A DNA stretch of 5,120 nucleotides. Source: Microcaldota archaeon (GTDB lineage: Archaea; Micrarchaeota; Micrarchaeia; Norongarragalinales; UBA97). Position numbers and translations under genes: made by a program. Shown here in pieces: positions 1 to 5,120 of the stretch. The notes beneath the pieces were generated by a model that was not told the DNA's origin, did no database searches, and saw only the letters and a list, made by a program, of their open reading frames with translations. Numbering within the stretch: position 1 is the first letter of the stretch; each line of letters begins with the position of its first letter. The stretch lies in assembly GCA_016217775.1 (NCBI GenBank), contig JACRGG010000059.1, positions 1 to 5,120 on the forward strand, read 5' to 3'.

Positions 1-381
1 AACGCGGTTATTGCCTCGTTGAGCTGGTGCAGCGCAGGAAATAAGAAAAAGCTGTTGGAGAAAAACGTTTTTGTTTACGAGTTTTCTGGCAAGCTGATTG
101 ATTTGCGGGCGCTTTTGAGAAAGCTTGCGGAAAATAATGTCTGCAGCGTCCTGGTCGAAGGGGGCGGAGGGGTTAACGCGGGTTTTGTCGAAGAAAACTT
201 GGTTGACGAACTCGTTTTTTTCATCTGCCCGAAAATAATAGGCGGGAAGGACGCGAAGACGCCGGTTGAGGGAATTGGAGTTAGGAAAGTAAGGCTTGCG
301 AAACAACTTTTGTTTGAGAAAATCGAGAGGATTGGCAGGGACTTAGTGGTTTACGCAAAGCCGGTTAAGAGAACGTGGTGA
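1..381 (+). CDS. ribD: Riboflavin biosynthesis reductase domain (RibD C-terminal type), 5'-truncated
   Basis: The frame is open from the window edge, so the first 126 visible residues are the C-terminal part of a longer protein and the true start lies upstream. The family reduces the ribosyl-amino-pyrimidinone phosphate intermediate of riboflavin synthesis with NADPH in the cytoplasm. What is seen: an IDLRALLRKLAENNV stretch leading into SVLVEGGGGVNAGF (fragment residues 49-62), then ENLVDELVFF and CPKIIGGKDAKTPVEGIG (residues 76-93). This is the conserved order EGGG / LVDEL / PKIxGGKDA of the RibD_C fold. The ending IERIGRDLVVYAKPV also fits the last strand of the domain. Whether an N-terminal deaminase domain is fused (bifunctional RibD) or the protein is a stand-alone archaeal reductase (ArfC/Rib7 type) cannot be seen here. 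The last 33 bp of the gene, including the TGA stop, are repeated exactly at 460-492. Confidence 0.85.
   Translation, partial: NAVIASLSWCSAGNKKKLLEKNVFVYEFSGKLIDLRALLRKLAENNVCSVLVEGGGGVNAGFVEENLVDELVFFICPKIIGGKDAKTPVEGIGVRKVRLAKQLLFEKIERIGRDLVVYAKPVKRTW
349..381 (+). repeat. 33-bp direct repeat, copy 1 (3' end of the reductase gene)
   Basis: This stretch is identical to 460-492 (offset 111 bp). It encodes the last residues YAKPVKRTW plus the TGA stop of the reductase gene. The identity stops exactly after the stop codon: the next base is A here and G in the other copy. Upstream, the bases at 347-348 already differ. Confidence 0.95.
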
Positions 382-421
382 ATCATAAACGAAAGTTAAT
401 ATCAAAGGGGGTTTGGGCAGC

Positions 422-458
422 CACGAACTAAGGGGGATGTTTTCCCCCTTGGGTTGTG
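422..458 (+). other. Strong hairpin in the reductase-pheS gap
   Basis: An inverted repeat with left arm 422-436 and right arm 444-458 around a 7-nt loop (ATGTTTT). Core pairing is AAGGGGG (430-436) with CCCCCTT (444-450). It extends outward through two more pairs, one A/G mismatch (427/453) and five further pairs, giving 14 of 15 positions paired including two G-U. No T-run follows, so a classical bacterial-type terminator is unlikely. It could be a processing or stability element, part of a small RNA, or a remnant of a small palindromic repeat. A second AAAGGGGG at 404-411 could compete for the same CCCCCTT arm. Confidence 0.7.
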
Positions 459-459
459 A

Positions 460-492
460 GTTTACGCAAAGCCGGTTAAGAGAACGTGGTGA
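460..492 (+). repeat. 33-bp direct repeat, copy 2 (orphan gene tail)
   Basis: An exact second copy of 349-381 lying in non-coding DNA. In the frame that would encode the duplicated tail, a TGA stop sits at 457-459 just before the copy, so it is not a continuation of any reading frame. The sequence after it (493 onward) shows no similarity to that following copy 1 (382 onward). Only the gene end is duplicated, not a longer block. It could be a scar of tandem duplication followed by replacement, an attachment-site-like duplication, or an assembly artefact. Confidence 0.95.
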
Positions 493-499
493 GCGTAGC

Positions 500-528
500 G
501 GGGCAAAGCCTTTATTGGGCTTAGCGCC
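500..528 (+). other. Imperfect hairpin upstream of pheS
   Basis: Arms 500-510 and 518-528 pair at nine of eleven positions (mismatches G502/G526 and A505/A523) around a 7-nt loop TTTATTG. The inner stem is AAGCC with GGCTT. It lies 57 nt before the pheS start and would be in its leader if transcription begins upstream of it. It may be regulatory or incidental; no known riboswitch class is recognised. Confidence 0.4.
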
Positions 529-585
529 TAATGAATTTGTGGAAAAAATTGTTTGGGAACAACGAATTAATGGATTTGGAATAAT

Positions 586-2040
586 ATGAATGAGAACGAG
601 CAGAGGGTTTTGTCCGCGCTCAAGGCGGGCGGGCTGGACTCTGTTTCAATTGCTAAAAAAACCGGCTTGGAGCAGTCTACTCTGGGAAGCGTGCTGGCAA
701 AACTGGATGCGGACGGGCTGGTGGCGCTTGAAAAAAGCGAGGAGAGCAAACTCGAGTTGACCGGCGAGGGGAGGAAATACTCCAAGCAGGAATTGCCGGA
801 GCGAAGATTAATTGGCGCGATTAAGGCGCGAATGCTCCTTGACGACGCGGTGAAAAAAGCGGGTTTGGCCGCTGGTGAAAAGGGAATCGCGTTGTCTTGG
901 GCGCGCAAGAACAATTGGATTGCAATCTCAAGCGAGGGAGGAAAGGCGTTCGTGCAGAAAACCGGCGATAATGAGTCGGCGGACGAGAGGGCGCTTAAGG
1001 AAATTTCGGGCGGAAAAAAAGGCAGGGCGGATGTTTTGGCAGCCAAGAACTTGGTTGCGCGCAGCTTGGTGAAGGTAATTGGCGAAAAGAGCTTTTCAGC
1101 CAAGCTCACGAAAAAAGGCGCCGCGCAGTTAACGGGCGCGCACGATGCGGGCGGAAATAAGGGCGTTGTCACCAGCCTAACTGCGCAAATTTTGAAAAGC
1201 GGGGAGTGGAAGGGCAGGCAATTCGCGGAATACGATTTGAATACCCTCGTTTCGCCGGTTAGCATTTCGAAAAAGCATTTCTACAAGGAGTTCTTGAACC
1301 GGATGAAAATGCACTTGGTTGGAATGGGCTTTAGGGAAATCCGCTCGACGCTTGTTGAAACCGAGTTTTGGAATATGGACGCTTTGTTTATGCCGCAAGA
1401 CCACCCGGCGAGAGAGATTCACGACATTTTCAGGCTCAATTACAAGGGGATATTGCCGCACCCGGGCTTGACGGACAAGGTGGTTGAGGCGCACGAGCGC
1501 GGATTGGCGGGAAGCCGCGGGTGGGGCTACAAGTACTCGAAAGATAAGGCGAGCCAAGTGATTGCGAGAAGCCACGACACTGGAATCAGCGCGCGCGAGT
1601 TAGTTTCTAACCTAAAATGCCCGGACAAGGTGTTTTTCGTCGCGCACGTTTTCCGCCCAGACGAGATTGACTGGAAGCACTTTATTGAATTCAACCAGCT
1701 CGGCGGGTACGTAGTTGACGAGAGCATCAGCCTGCCGCAGCTTATGGGCTACTTGAAGAGTTTCGCAGTCGATGTTTGCGGAGCGAAGAACGTGAAGTTC
1801 GCGCCGAGCTACTTTCCGTTCACCGAACCAAGCTGCGAGATGATGGCAGAGATTAACGGAAAGTGGGTGGAGCTAGGGGGCGCCGGGATTTTCCGCCCGG
1901 AAATGCTTGCCGCGCTAGGCGTTGACAAGCCGGTAATCGCGTGGGGGCTGGGGTTGGATAGATTGGCGATGCTGTACTTGGGGATTAACGATATGAGGGA
2001 ATTGGCGACTAGCAAGATTGAATTGCTCAAGCAAAAGTAA
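586..2040 (+). CDS. pheS: Phenylalanyl-tRNA synthetase, alpha subunit (archaeal type)
   Basis: Catalytic subunit of the (alpha-beta)2 class II enzyme that activates phenylalanine with ATP and loads it on tRNA-Phe in the cytoplasm. The protein is 484 residues, a normal length for archaeal/eukaryotic PheS. Residues about 1-70 form a winged-helix domain (SIAKKTGLEQSTLGSVLAKL), with further winged-helix-like sequence near 135-180; such N-terminal domains are typical of this branch. The catalytic core shows DHPAREIHDIF (272-282, motif 2 region), RSHDTGISAREL (328-339), YFPFTEPSCEM (409-419) and motif 3 GIFRPEML (434-441) with AWGLGLDRLAML (452-463). The Phe-pocket stretch is written EFNQLGGYVVDE (368-379), where most relatives have EFHQxEG. 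The ATG at 586 is the first possible ATG because an in-frame TAA lies at 568-570; the ribosome binding site is weak (TTGGA at 576-580). pheT follows closely. Confidence 0.97.
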   Translation: MNENEQRVLSALKAGGLDSVSIAKKTGLEQSTLGSVLAKLDADGLVALEKSEESKLELTGEGRKYSKQELPERRLIGAIKARMLLDDAVKKAGLAAGEKGIALSWARKNNWIAISSEGGKAFVQKTGDNESADERALKEISGGKKGRADVLAAKNLVARSLVKVIGEKSFSAKLTKKGAAQLTGAHDAGGNKGVVTSLTAQILKSGEWKGRQFAEYDLNTLVSPVSISKKHFYKEFLNRMKMHLVGMGFREIRSTLVETEFWNMDALFMPQDHPAREIHDIFRLNYKGILPHPGLTDKVVEAHERGLAGSRGWGYKYSKDKASQVIARSHDTGISARELVSNLKCPDKVFFVAHVFRPDEIDWKHFIEFNQLGGYVVDESISLPQLMGYLKSFAVDVCGAKNVKFAPSYFPFTEPSCEMMAEINGKWVELGGAGIFRPEMLAALGVDKPVIAWGLGLDRLAMLYLGINDMRELATSKIELLKQK

Positions 2041-2091
2041 TTAGCGGGCTTGAATGAATTTGAAAAAAAATGGTTTGCGAGTGGAATGAAA

Positions 2092-3726
2092 ATGGTTACG
2101 GTTAATGTAAGCAAGAAGAGATTGCTTGAGAAAACGGGCAGGCGCTCTGATGCGGATTTGTTTGAGGCAATGCACCAAATCAAGTGCCCGGTTGACTGCG
2201 AGCAGGACGGCAATTTAATTGTTGAAGTAACCGGCGACAGGCCGGACTTATTGTCGGTTGAGGGAATAGCGCGGAATTTGCGCGGGTATTTTGGCAAGGA
2301 AACGGGCTTGGCGAAAAATGGTTTTGCTAACGGAAAGCTCGAAGTCGTCTGCGATGCGAACGCGCTTAAGTTAAGGCCCGTTGTTGTCGGCGCTGTTGCG
2401 GACGGGCTGAAGCTGACTGACGAGAGGGTAAAGGAATTGTTCGAGTTTCAGGAAAAACTCGATTTGACAAACGGGCGCAGGCGAAAGAAGGCCAGCATCG
2501 GGTTGTACGATATGGCGAAGTTAAAGCCGCCGTTTTTCTTTAAGGCGCTTGACGCGGACAAGACGAAGTTTATTCCGCTTAAAGGCGGGAAGGAAATGTC
2601 ATTGAACCAAATCCTCAAAGAGCTTGATAAGGGAAGGGAGTACGCACATTTGCTTAATGGAATGAGGAAAATGCCTTGCTTGGTCGACTCGGCGGGAGAG
2701 GTTCTTTCCTTGGTTCCGATTATTAACGGAGAGTCAAGCGCGGTTACTAGTGGGACGAGGAGTATTTTCGTTGACCACACTGGAACTGATTTTAGCGCGT
2801 GCAACGCGTCGCTGAACATTGTTTGCGCGCACTTCGCGGATTTGGGCGCGAAAGTAACTAAGGTGAAGATAACTGCGGGCGGCAAAGGGTTTTGGACGCC
2901 GGATGATTCGCCGATTGAAATGAACGTTGGTGTTGAGCAAGTGAACAAGATGCTCGGACTAAAGTTGAGCGCAAAGCAAATAGCGGATTGCCTCGGTAGG
3001 CAGAGGATTGGCGCGAAGGTCGACGGGGATAACATCAAGGCGGGAATCCCGGCTTACCGCGCGGATTTCTTGCACCCCGCGGACTTGGTTGAGGAAATCG
3101 CGTTGGGCTACGGGTACGCTAAGTTCGAGCCGCTAGCGCCGAGCGTTTACACCAAAGGCGGCTTGAGCGAAGGGACGCTTAACGAGAATTTCGTTCGCGA
3201 TTTTTTGGTTGGGGCCTCTTTTTTGGAAGTTTATACGCACGTTTTGACTAACGAGGGGAAAATAAAAAAGGCGCAAAGCGGCGAGGAGTTGGTTGAAATC
3301 GCGAACCCGGTGTCAAGCGAGTACTCGGTGATGCGGGCAACGGTTTACCCGAATTTACTGGACGTATTGTCGAAGAACTCGCATAACACTTATCCCCAGG
3401 ACTTGTTCGAGGTTGGGGAAACGGTTTTGTTCGACGGGAAAGAGGATGTGAAAATGCGCACCGTGCAAAAAGCGTGCGCGGTCTTGTGCGGGCCGAGCGC
3501 TAACTTAAGCAAGATTGCCTCGGTTTTAAGCGAGTTGTGCGGCAAAATATTCTCCGGGGAGAAAATCGAGTTCGTGAAAAACGATTTCCCGCAGTTTATT
3601 GCAGGTCGGAGCGCGGCGGTATTAGTCGGCGGGAAGAAAATCGGGTTTGTGGGGGAAGCAAGCCCCGTTGTTTTGGAGAATTTTGGGCTGCAAATGCCGG
3701 TTGCATTGTTTGAAGTTGAAATCTAG
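2092..3726 (+). CDS. pheT: Phenylalanyl-tRNA synthetase, beta subunit (archaeal type)
   Basis: Non-catalytic partner of PheS; it completes the heterotetramer, and in its family the B3/B4 domain hydrolyses mischarged Tyr-tRNA-Phe. From ATG 2092 the protein is 544 residues, the usual archaeal length and far shorter than bacterial PheT. Visible landmarks: MVTVNVSKK start, IVEVTGDRPDLLSVEGIARN (43-62), RRRKKASIGLYD (129-140) opening the B3/B4 region, IPAYRADFLHPADLVEEIA (319-337, B5 domain), IANPVSSEYSVMRATVYPNL (403-422) and DLFEVGE (437-443) in the synthetase-like core, and GLQMPVALFEVE at the end. Start choice: relatives begin M-x-TV, which matches ATG 2092, with a Shine-Dalgarno-like GAGTGG at 2079-2084. 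ATG 2086 is an alternative adding two residues, and TTG 2050 is open in frame but adds an unconserved tail. It lies 51 bp after pheS and is probably co-transcribed with it. Confidence 0.96.
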   Translation: MVTVNVSKKRLLEKTGRRSDADLFEAMHQIKCPVDCEQDGNLIVEVTGDRPDLLSVEGIARNLRGYFGKETGLAKNGFANGKLEVVCDANALKLRPVVVGAVADGLKLTDERVKELFEFQEKLDLTNGRRRKKASIGLYDMAKLKPPFFFKALDADKTKFIPLKGGKEMSLNQILKELDKGREYAHLLNGMRKMPCLVDSAGEVLSLVPIINGESSAVTSGTRSIFVDHTGTDFSACNASLNIVCAHFADLGAKVTKVKITAGGKGFWTPDDSPIEMNVGVEQVNKMLGLKLSAKQIADCLGRQRIGAKVDGDNIKAGIPAYRADFLHPADLVEEIALGYGYAKFEPLAPSVYTKGGLSEGTLNENFVRDFLVGASFLEVYTHVLTNEGKIKKAQSGEELVEIANPVSSEYSVMRATVYPNLLDVLSKNSHNTYPQDLFEVGETVLFDGKEDVKMRTVQKACAVLCGPSANLSKIASVLSELCGKIFSGEKIEFVKNDFPQFIAGRSAAVLVGGKKIGFVGEASPVVLENFGLQMPVALFEVEI

Positions 3727-3743
3727 CGCGGCTTAATTCGCGC
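3726..3743 (+). other. Small GC hairpin after pheT
   Basis: GCGCG (3726-3730) can pair with CGCGC (3739-3743) around an 8-nt loop, starting at the last base of the pheT stop codon and followed by the pyrimidine-rich ATATCTTTCT. It may help end pheST transcription, but the stem is only 5 bp and the T-run is interrupted. Confidence 0.25.
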
Positions 3744-3780
3744 ATATCTTTCTCGCGCAAAACCGCCTTGTTTACCAACG

Positions 3781-3817
3781 TTTTTATACTAATTTCGGTT
3801 AGCTCTTGTTAGTGATG
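3781..3817 (+). promoter_or_regulatory. Archaeal TATA-box promoter and ribosome binding site for the membrane-protein genes
   Basis: TTTTTATACT at 3781-3790 resembles an archaeal TATA box. Adding the usual 25 or so bases puts the transcription start near 3810, leaving a leader of only about 10 nt before ATG 3822. That leader holds GTGAT (3812-3816), which matches the GGUGAU part of the archaeal Shine-Dalgarno sequence, 5 nt from the start codon. This suggests that the 3822 gene, and probably the one after it, is transcribed separately from pheST. No clear BRE is recognised upstream. Confidence 0.55.
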
Positions 3818-3821
3818 TTGA

Positions 3822-4160
3822 ATGGCTATTGCTTGGGTCGGATTATTGGGCCTTGGGCTAATGTCCCTAGCGTGGATTTTGTCCACGGTTAAGACAATCA
3901 AGACTCGCACCAGCGGGTTCAGCCTGTGGTTCTCCGTGCTTAACACCATAGGCGGCATTTTTATGATTGAATACAGTTTTATCGAGGCGAACACTACATT
4001 CGCGGTCTTGTCCACGCTGGTTGCTGCAAGCGCGTTGATTGAAGTAAGGTACAAGCTTTTGGAAGTGCAGGGCAAGCCGCCCGTCGTGAATGCCGCAGAG
4101 ATTCTTGGAAACGGCAAAAAGAGAGGCGGGAGAAAGCGCGGGAAGAAGAGAAGAAAGTAA
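3822..4160 (+). CDS. Small three-helix membrane protein, PQ-loop/SemiSWEET-like, with basic tail
   Basis: A 112-residue protein of unproven function. Three hydrophobic segments are visible, about residues 4-20, 34-52 and 58-75, with a short basic loop (KTIKTRTS) between the first two and a strongly basic C-terminal tail (KKRGGRKRGKKRRK, 99-112). The size and spacing of the three helices, with LWFS at the start of helix 2, a GG in its middle and a polar turn before helix 3, resemble SemiSWEET and lipid-A-biosynthesis N-terminal (LAB_N) proteins of the PQ-loop superfamily. The PQ dipeptide itself is absent (ST at that place). SemiSWEETs work as dimers in sugar transport; extending this role to the present protein would be a guess. 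The start is supported by the Shine-Dalgarno match GTGAT and the upstream TATA box. The basic tail might bind nucleic acid, ribosomes or acidic lipid heads (inference). The same module occurs twice in the next gene. Confidence 0.85.
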   Translation: MAIAWVGLLGLGLMSLAWILSTVKTIKTRTSGFSLWFSVLNTIGGIFMIEYSFIEANTTFAVLSTLVAASALIEVRYKLLEVQGKPPVVNAAEILGNGKKRGGRKRGKKRRK

Positions 4161-4779
4161 GGATTAGTTCTTTTTAGCAAATAACTGCTTGGGGAAAAAA
4201 ACGAAAATGAGTTTTCTTTGGTCCGGCGTAATCGGAATGGCGTTTCTCGCCCTGGCTTGGTTCGTGCAGTCAAAAAAGACGATTGACTCTAAAAAATCCG
4301 AGGTCAACTTGTGGTTCTCCATATGCACGATAATCGGCGGGCTGTTAACGCTTAACTTCGCGGTCATTCAGGACGACTTGGTGTTCGCGGTTTTCAGCAT
4401 ATTAGTTGCCGCAAGCGCGCTCATCGAGGCGCACAGCAAATTAATCCACAAGGAAAACACTGTTTTGGCCAATAGGGGGAAGAAAGGAAAGTCGCGGCTT
4501 CTTTCACTCGGGCTTGGCGTCATCTTGACCAAGGCGTGGGTTGGATTCTTGGGCCTCGCGTTCTTCGCGTTCGGGTGGGTCATTCAAATCACGGAGACGA
4601 TAAAGGCCAGGAGATCCAAGCTGGAATTGTACTTTAGCGTGTTTTCCTTAATCGGCAGCGCGTTCCTCGCCATTTACAGCTTCGAGATTATTTTCGGCAG
4701 CGACGTGCGCGAGTACGTCTTCCCCGCAATCGCATTAATCTGCGGAATCGGCTCGGCAATCGAGTTAAAGTACAAGCTG
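3834..4779 (+). repeat. Three tandem copies of a 75-81-residue membrane module
   Basis: Module 1 is 3834-4058 (first gene, residues 5-79), module 2 is 4219-4443 (second gene, residues 5-79) and module 3 is 4537-4779 (second gene, residues 111-191). Aligned by hand, modules 1 and 2 share 33 of 75 residues without a gap, strongest in FAVxSxLVAASALIE. Residues 4-53 of the first gene share 23 of 50 with residues 110-159 of the second, including AWVG, TIK and FSV. Module 3 carries a short insertion (around GSDVREY) before its last helix. Shared anchors are a leading W, TI in the basic loop, L-x-F-S and IG in helix 2, and a final KL. This is repetition of homologous coding sequence, not a mobile element. 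Confidence 0.85.
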
Positions 4780-4800
4780 AACAGCGCGAAAGTAAATTAA
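4207..4800 (+). CDS. Tandem two-module membrane protein, PQ-loop-like (3+3 helices)
   Basis: A 197-residue protein of unknown function made of two copies of the module in the preceding gene: residues 5-79 and 111-191. Helices are seen at about 5-20, 35-52, 58-75, 111-127, 142-160 and 168-185. The joining linker (about 80-109) is basic (RGKKGKSR) and then mildly hydrophobic (LLSLGLGVIL). It may form an extra helix, so topology is uncertain. The two-module plan recalls SWEET proteins, which join two three-helix bundles through a linker helix, but no PQ motif is present (QS and QI at those places). ATG 4207 is chosen because MSFLWSG aligns exactly with MAIAWVG of the gene before; TTG 4189 would add six basic or polar residues. 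There is no strong ribosome binding site (GGGG at 4191-4194 is far). It lies 46 bp after the previous gene and probably shares its promoter. Its TAA overlaps the stop of the opposing gene. Confidence 0.85.
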   Translation: MSFLWSGVIGMAFLALAWFVQSKKTIDSKKSEVNLWFSICTIIGGLLTLNFAVIQDDLVFAVFSILVAASALIEAHSKLIHKENTVLANRGKKGKSRLLSLGLGVILTKAWVGFLGLAFFAFGWVIQITETIKARRSKLELYFSVFSLIGSAFLAIYSFEIIFGSDVREYVFPAIALICGIGSAIELKYKLNSAKVN

Positions 4801-5120
4801 TTAATTTCCTTTAAAAGCTCGTTAAACGCCTCGTGGAGCTTTTCAGCAGCTTTGGTTTTTATCTTCCCTCGGCTAATGTAAAGAACGGAAGAGGAAGAAG
4901 AATGATTGAAATCAATTATGCTTCCAAGAAAATCCGGGGATTTTTCAAGCCCCATCTTATGAGCTGCGGAAAACGCTGCAGTATGAACGCTTTTAGCGCC
5001 CATCTCTTTGTTCAGAAACTCTCGGAGAGTATCTAAAGACAATCCAGTTGAAGCGGTTTCGTCAAGGAGCAATACTGGTTCCTGCAGTGCCTTGATTAAA
5101 CGAGGGTGCTTTCTCTCGAG
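4797..5120 (-). CDS. Phosphoribosyltransferase-like protein, C-terminal part
   Basis: The frame runs off the right window edge, so only the last 107 residues are seen and the start is outside. The diagnostic segment is PVLLLDETASTGLSL (codons at about 5031-5078), which fits the PRPP-binding loop of type I phosphoribosyltransferases: a hydrophobic strand, two acidic residues, then a TG turn. Downstream, EKSPDFLGSII resembles the PDFVG segment found after the PRPP loop in purine-salvage enzymes. The last 30 or so residues (SRGKIKTKAAEKLHEAFNEL) look like a C-terminal helix. The enzyme would transfer a base to or from PRPP in the cytoplasm; the substrate cannot be told from this fragment. A run of five serines (codons at 4899-4913) lies in a probable loop. 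It is convergent with the membrane-protein genes, and the TAA stop codons overlap by 2 nt. Confidence 0.75.
   Translation of the reverse strand, partial: LERKHPRLIKALQEPVLLLDETASTGLSLDTLREFLNKEMGAKSVHTAAFSAAHKMGLEKSPDFLGSIIDFNHSSSSSVLYISRGKIKTKAAEKLHEAFNELLKEIN

Noticed and set aside
422..458. Interpretation of the hairpin as a rho-independent-type terminator
   Set aside because: The right arm is followed by AGTTTACG without a T-run, and archaeal termination relies mainly on T-rich tracts rather than hairpins.
382..585. A tRNA gene or CRISPR-like array in the reductase-pheS gap
   Set aside because: No cloverleaf or TPsiC-like signature is present, and the direct repeat occurs only twice and is derived from a coding sequence, unlike CRISPR repeats.
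567..1265. A long open frame on the minus strand opposite pheS (232 residues)
   Set aside because: It is the complement of pheS; the sequence is rich in S, F, P and L without any recognisable domain, as expected for a shadow of a codon-biased gene.
2050..2091. An N-terminal extension of PheT from TTG 2050
   Set aside because: Family members begin at the position of ATG 2092 (M-x-TV), and the extension has no conserved residues.
1809..2297. Minus-strand open frame spanning the pheS-pheT junction
   Set aside because: It lies opposite two firmly identified genes and has no motif or ribosome binding site.
3809..4273. Minus-strand open frame opposite the first membrane-protein gene
   Set aside because: The plus-strand gene has a TATA box, a Shine-Dalgarno match and a clear homologue next to it; the minus frame has none of these.
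4833..5036. Short plus-strand open frame opposite the phosphoribosyltransferase
   Set aside because: The minus strand shows the PRPP-loop motif; the plus-strand translation shows no domain and has no promoter-like sequence.

Overview
The window looks archaeal. It carries split phenylalanyl-tRNA synthetase genes of the archaeal/eukaryotic type: an alpha subunit with N-terminal winged helices, and a short beta subunit of about 544 residues that lacks the extra C-terminal domain of bacterial PheT. There is also an archaeal-style TATA box with a very short leader and a Shine-Dalgarno match. Base composition is moderate, close to half GC. The compact layout and divergent synthetase sequence would fit a small-genome archaeon such as a DPANN lineage, but this is inference and no phylum can be fixed from the window.

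Layout. Positions 1-381 (+) hold the C-terminal end of a riboflavin-pathway reductase domain (RibD/RibG C-terminal family), cut by the window edge. Positions 382-585 are a non-coding but structured gap. It holds a strong hairpin (422-458), a second exact 33-bp copy (460-492) of the 3' end of the reductase gene including its stop codon, and another imperfect hairpin (500-528). pheS (586-2040) and pheT (about 2092-3726) follow as a likely operon and make the two subunits of one enzyme that charges tRNA-Phe. A 95-bp gap (3727-3821) contains a TATA-like promoter. Two small membrane-protein genes come next, at 3822-4160 and about 4207-4800. The window ends with a phosphoribosyltransferase-like gene on the minus strand (4797 to beyond 5120), whose stop codon overlaps the preceding gene's stop codon.

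The least ordinary part is 3822-4800. The two genes carry three copies of one roughly 75-80-residue, three-helix membrane module: one in the first gene, two in the second. The module resembles the PQ-loop superfamily (SemiSWEET / lipid-A-biosynthesis N-terminal type) in size and pattern but lacks the PQ dipeptide. Modules 1 and 2 align without gaps from residue 1 to 79. Module 3 has an in-frame TTG codon exactly where the other two have their ATG starts, which suggests a row of single-module genes of which the last two became fused. The flanking genes do not point to a function for these proteins.

The remaining genes are unrelated housekeeping functions (riboflavin synthesis, translation, probable nucleotide or base metabolism), so beyond the pheST pair no pathway links the whole window.
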